From Casimicrobium huifangae (lineage in GTDB: Bacteria > Pseudomonadota > Gammaproteobacteria > Burkholderiales > Casimicrobiaceae), in NCBI RefSeq assembly GCF_009746125.1, contig NZ_CP041352.1:2464436-2528435 (forward strand): a stretch of 64,000 nucleotides of DNA, in the 5' to 3' direction. Below, one piece after another: positions 63,701 to 64,000 of this stretch. Each line of letters starts with the position of its first letter. Position 1 is the first letter of the stretch. The position numbers and the translations under genes were made by a program. A model generated the notes under the pieces. That model was given only the letters and a program-made list of their open reading frames with translations, had not been told where the DNA came from and made no database searches.

Positions 63701-64000
63701 ATTGGCCTCGGGAATCGTCTCGCCGATCACGGGTACCGTAATGGTCCGGGTCGTCTGCCCCGGAGCGAAGGTCAGTGTGCCCGACACGGCGGTGTAATCG
63801 GCCGGCTGCGCCGCGGTGCCGTCAGCGGTTGCGTAATTGACGGTGACAGTCTGACCGCTGGCTGCGCTCAACGTGACGGTAAACACGGCGTTGGTCGTGC
63901 CGCTATTACCTTCAACCACCGCAACATCATTGATCGACAGGCTAGGCACCGGATCATCATTGTTGATGGTACCAACGCCCTGACCATCCACCACTATCGC
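60782..64000 (-). CDS. C-terminal part of a large Calx-beta / Ig-like / FN3 surface protein (5' end beyond window)
   Basis: About 1073 residues are visible. The reading frame stays open past position 64000, so the start is outside. Domains in order: the end of one Calx-beta domain, a full Calx-beta domain (EGNSGTTNAVF...TITNDD), two putative Ig-like domains of the He_PIG type (each with YSGSQAYTLVV or YSSTRAYTLVI), then eight fibronectin type III repeats of 89-91 residues. It ends with PVEVPLNGAPLQS, a hydrophobic stretch LLLALLAALAL, and an Arg-rich tail, a sorting-type C-terminus like IPTL/PEP-CTERM. Expected on the surface as an adhesin or structural protein, possibly with calcium binding by Calx-beta. 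Confidence 0.85.
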   Translation of the reverse strand, partial: AIVVDGQGVGTINNDDPVPSLSINDVAVVEGNSGTTNAVFTVTLSAASGQTVTVNYATADGTAAQPADYTAVSGTLTFAPGQTTRTITVPVIGETIPEANETFFVNLSGAVNATIADNQGVGTITNDDVPVTISPVTVPNATVAAAYSQPLAGNGGLGPYTFAVTGGALPAGLTLSPGGVIGGTPTAGGTFNFTATATDSSAAPGPYSGSQAYTLVVNPAVITLPATSLASGLFNTPYSAAITPASGGTAPYTYALAAGALPAGINVTPATGALAGTTTAVGTFNFSLSATDSSTGTGPYSSTRAYTLVINAAVPGAPTIGTATPGNGQATIAFTAPASNGGSAITGYTVTCNAGGFTATGLTSPLTVTGLTNGTAYTCSVVATNAAGPSAASATVAVTPYTVPGAPTIGAATPGNGQATIAFTAPASNGGSAITGYTVTCNAGGFTATGPASPLTVTGLTNGTAYTCSVVATNAAGPSAASGTVTVTPYTVPGAPTIGAATPGNGQATIAFTAPASNGGSAITGYTVTCTAGAATATATGPASPLTVTGLTNGTAYTCSVVATNAAGPSAASGTVTVTPYTVPGAPTIGAATPGNTQATIAFTAPASNGGSAITGYTVTCTAGAATATATGPASPLTVTGLTNGTAYTCSVVATNIAGNSAASGTVTVTPYTVPGAPTIGAATPGNGQATIAFTAPASNGGSAITGYTVTCNAGGFTATGPASPLTVTGLTNGTAYTCSVVATNIAGNSAASGTVTVTPYTVPGAPTIGAATPGNTQATIAFTAPASNGGSAITGYTVTCTAGATTATATGPASPLTVTGLTNGTAYTCSVVATNIAGNSAASGTVTVTPYTVPGAPTIGAATPGNGQATIAFTAPASNGGSAITGYTVTCTAGATTATATGPASPLTVTGLTNGTAYTCSVVATNIAGNSAASGTVTVTPATVPGAPVIGTVTPGIGLATVAFAPPASNGGAAITSYVATCTSPTSSHTVSATGTSSPITVAGLLGGVSYLCSVVAINSAGTSASSATVAVSVPPVEVPLNGAPLQSLLLALLAALALHRRTWRRGASAS
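60905..63060. repeat. Tandem array of FN3-coding repeats (267/273-bp period)
   Basis: Eight units within the surface-protein gene. Measured at a fixed point (GAGCCACC), adjacent units are spaced 273, 267, 273, 273, 267 and 267 bases from 61353 to 62973. The two lengths correspond to NAGGF-type (89 aa) and TAGA(A/T)TATA-type (91 aa) units. The inner six are nearly identical; the outermost are diverged. Confidence 0.9.

Overview
The window is a 64 kb stretch of GC-rich, densely packed bacterial chromosome. Gene content and gene neighbourhoods suggest a free-living, aerobic betaproteobacterium (Burkholderiales-like). The supporting signs are an MTA/SAH-type deaminase next to ubiG, a dapC-dapD-map-glnD run, a PilU-type ATPase next to prmB, a complete LivKHMGF importer, a beta-oxidation cluster, and GyrA with wild-type quinolone-region residues. 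No prophage, insertion sequence, CRISPR array or rRNA operon was seen. Species cannot be fixed from the sequence alone.

Layout. 1-2.3 kb: an O-antigen ligase-type membrane protein and two small enzymes or domain proteins. 2.4-9.5 kb: a minus-strand operon for a peptide-type ABC importer (B, C, D, F subunits, no binding protein visible) with two M20 amidohydrolases, a small membrane protein and a lipoprotein among the transporter genes. 9.6-20 kb: housekeeping genes (rlmB, tRNA-Thr, a MarR regulator with a palindromic operator candidate, ilvE, a zinc-finger protein, an RbgA-type GTPase, gyrA, an OmpA-family protein, an MTA-deaminase-like hydrolase, ubiG, tRNA-Val). 20-31 kb: an orphan GspC-like gene divergent from dapC-dapD-map-glnD, then def, a methylthioinosine-type phosphorylase, pilU, prmB and a SelD-like FAD oxidoreductase.

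31.6-42 kb: a long minus-strand lipid-catabolism cluster. It holds an enoyl-CoA hydratase/3-hydroxyacyl-CoA dehydrogenase fusion, a PM20D1-like peptidase, a thiolase, an acyl-CoA dehydrogenase, two SDRs, an MDR reductase and two small membrane proteins, with a thioesterase divergent from it. The acyl-CoA dehydrogenase gene carries an in-frame palindromic repeat of the same architecture as an intergenic repeat pair 2 kb away. 42.8-46.8 kb: a very large PilZ-DUF1631-GGDEF-EAL protein. 47-52 kb: livK-livHMGF, with a terminator-like hairpin after livK and a Walker A Lys-to-Arg change in LivF. 52.5-60.7 kb: an aromatic/aspartate aminotransferase, tRNA-Gly and tRNA-Cys, a membrane diguanylate cyclase, a LysR/DUF2917 pair, an SDR, a zincin-like hypothetical protein and two DUF6916-like proteins. 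60.8-64 kb: the C-terminal part of a large surface protein built of Calx-beta, Ig-like and eight near-identical FN3 repeats, running off the window.

No clearly new defence or mobile system was found. The strongest candidates for a second look are the translated palindromic repeat in the acyl-CoA dehydrogenase, the possible N-acyl-amino-acid catabolism implied by a PM20D1-like enzyme inside a beta-oxidation operon, the amidohydrolase-loaded peptide-importer operon, and the MTA deaminase plus MTI phosphorylase pair.
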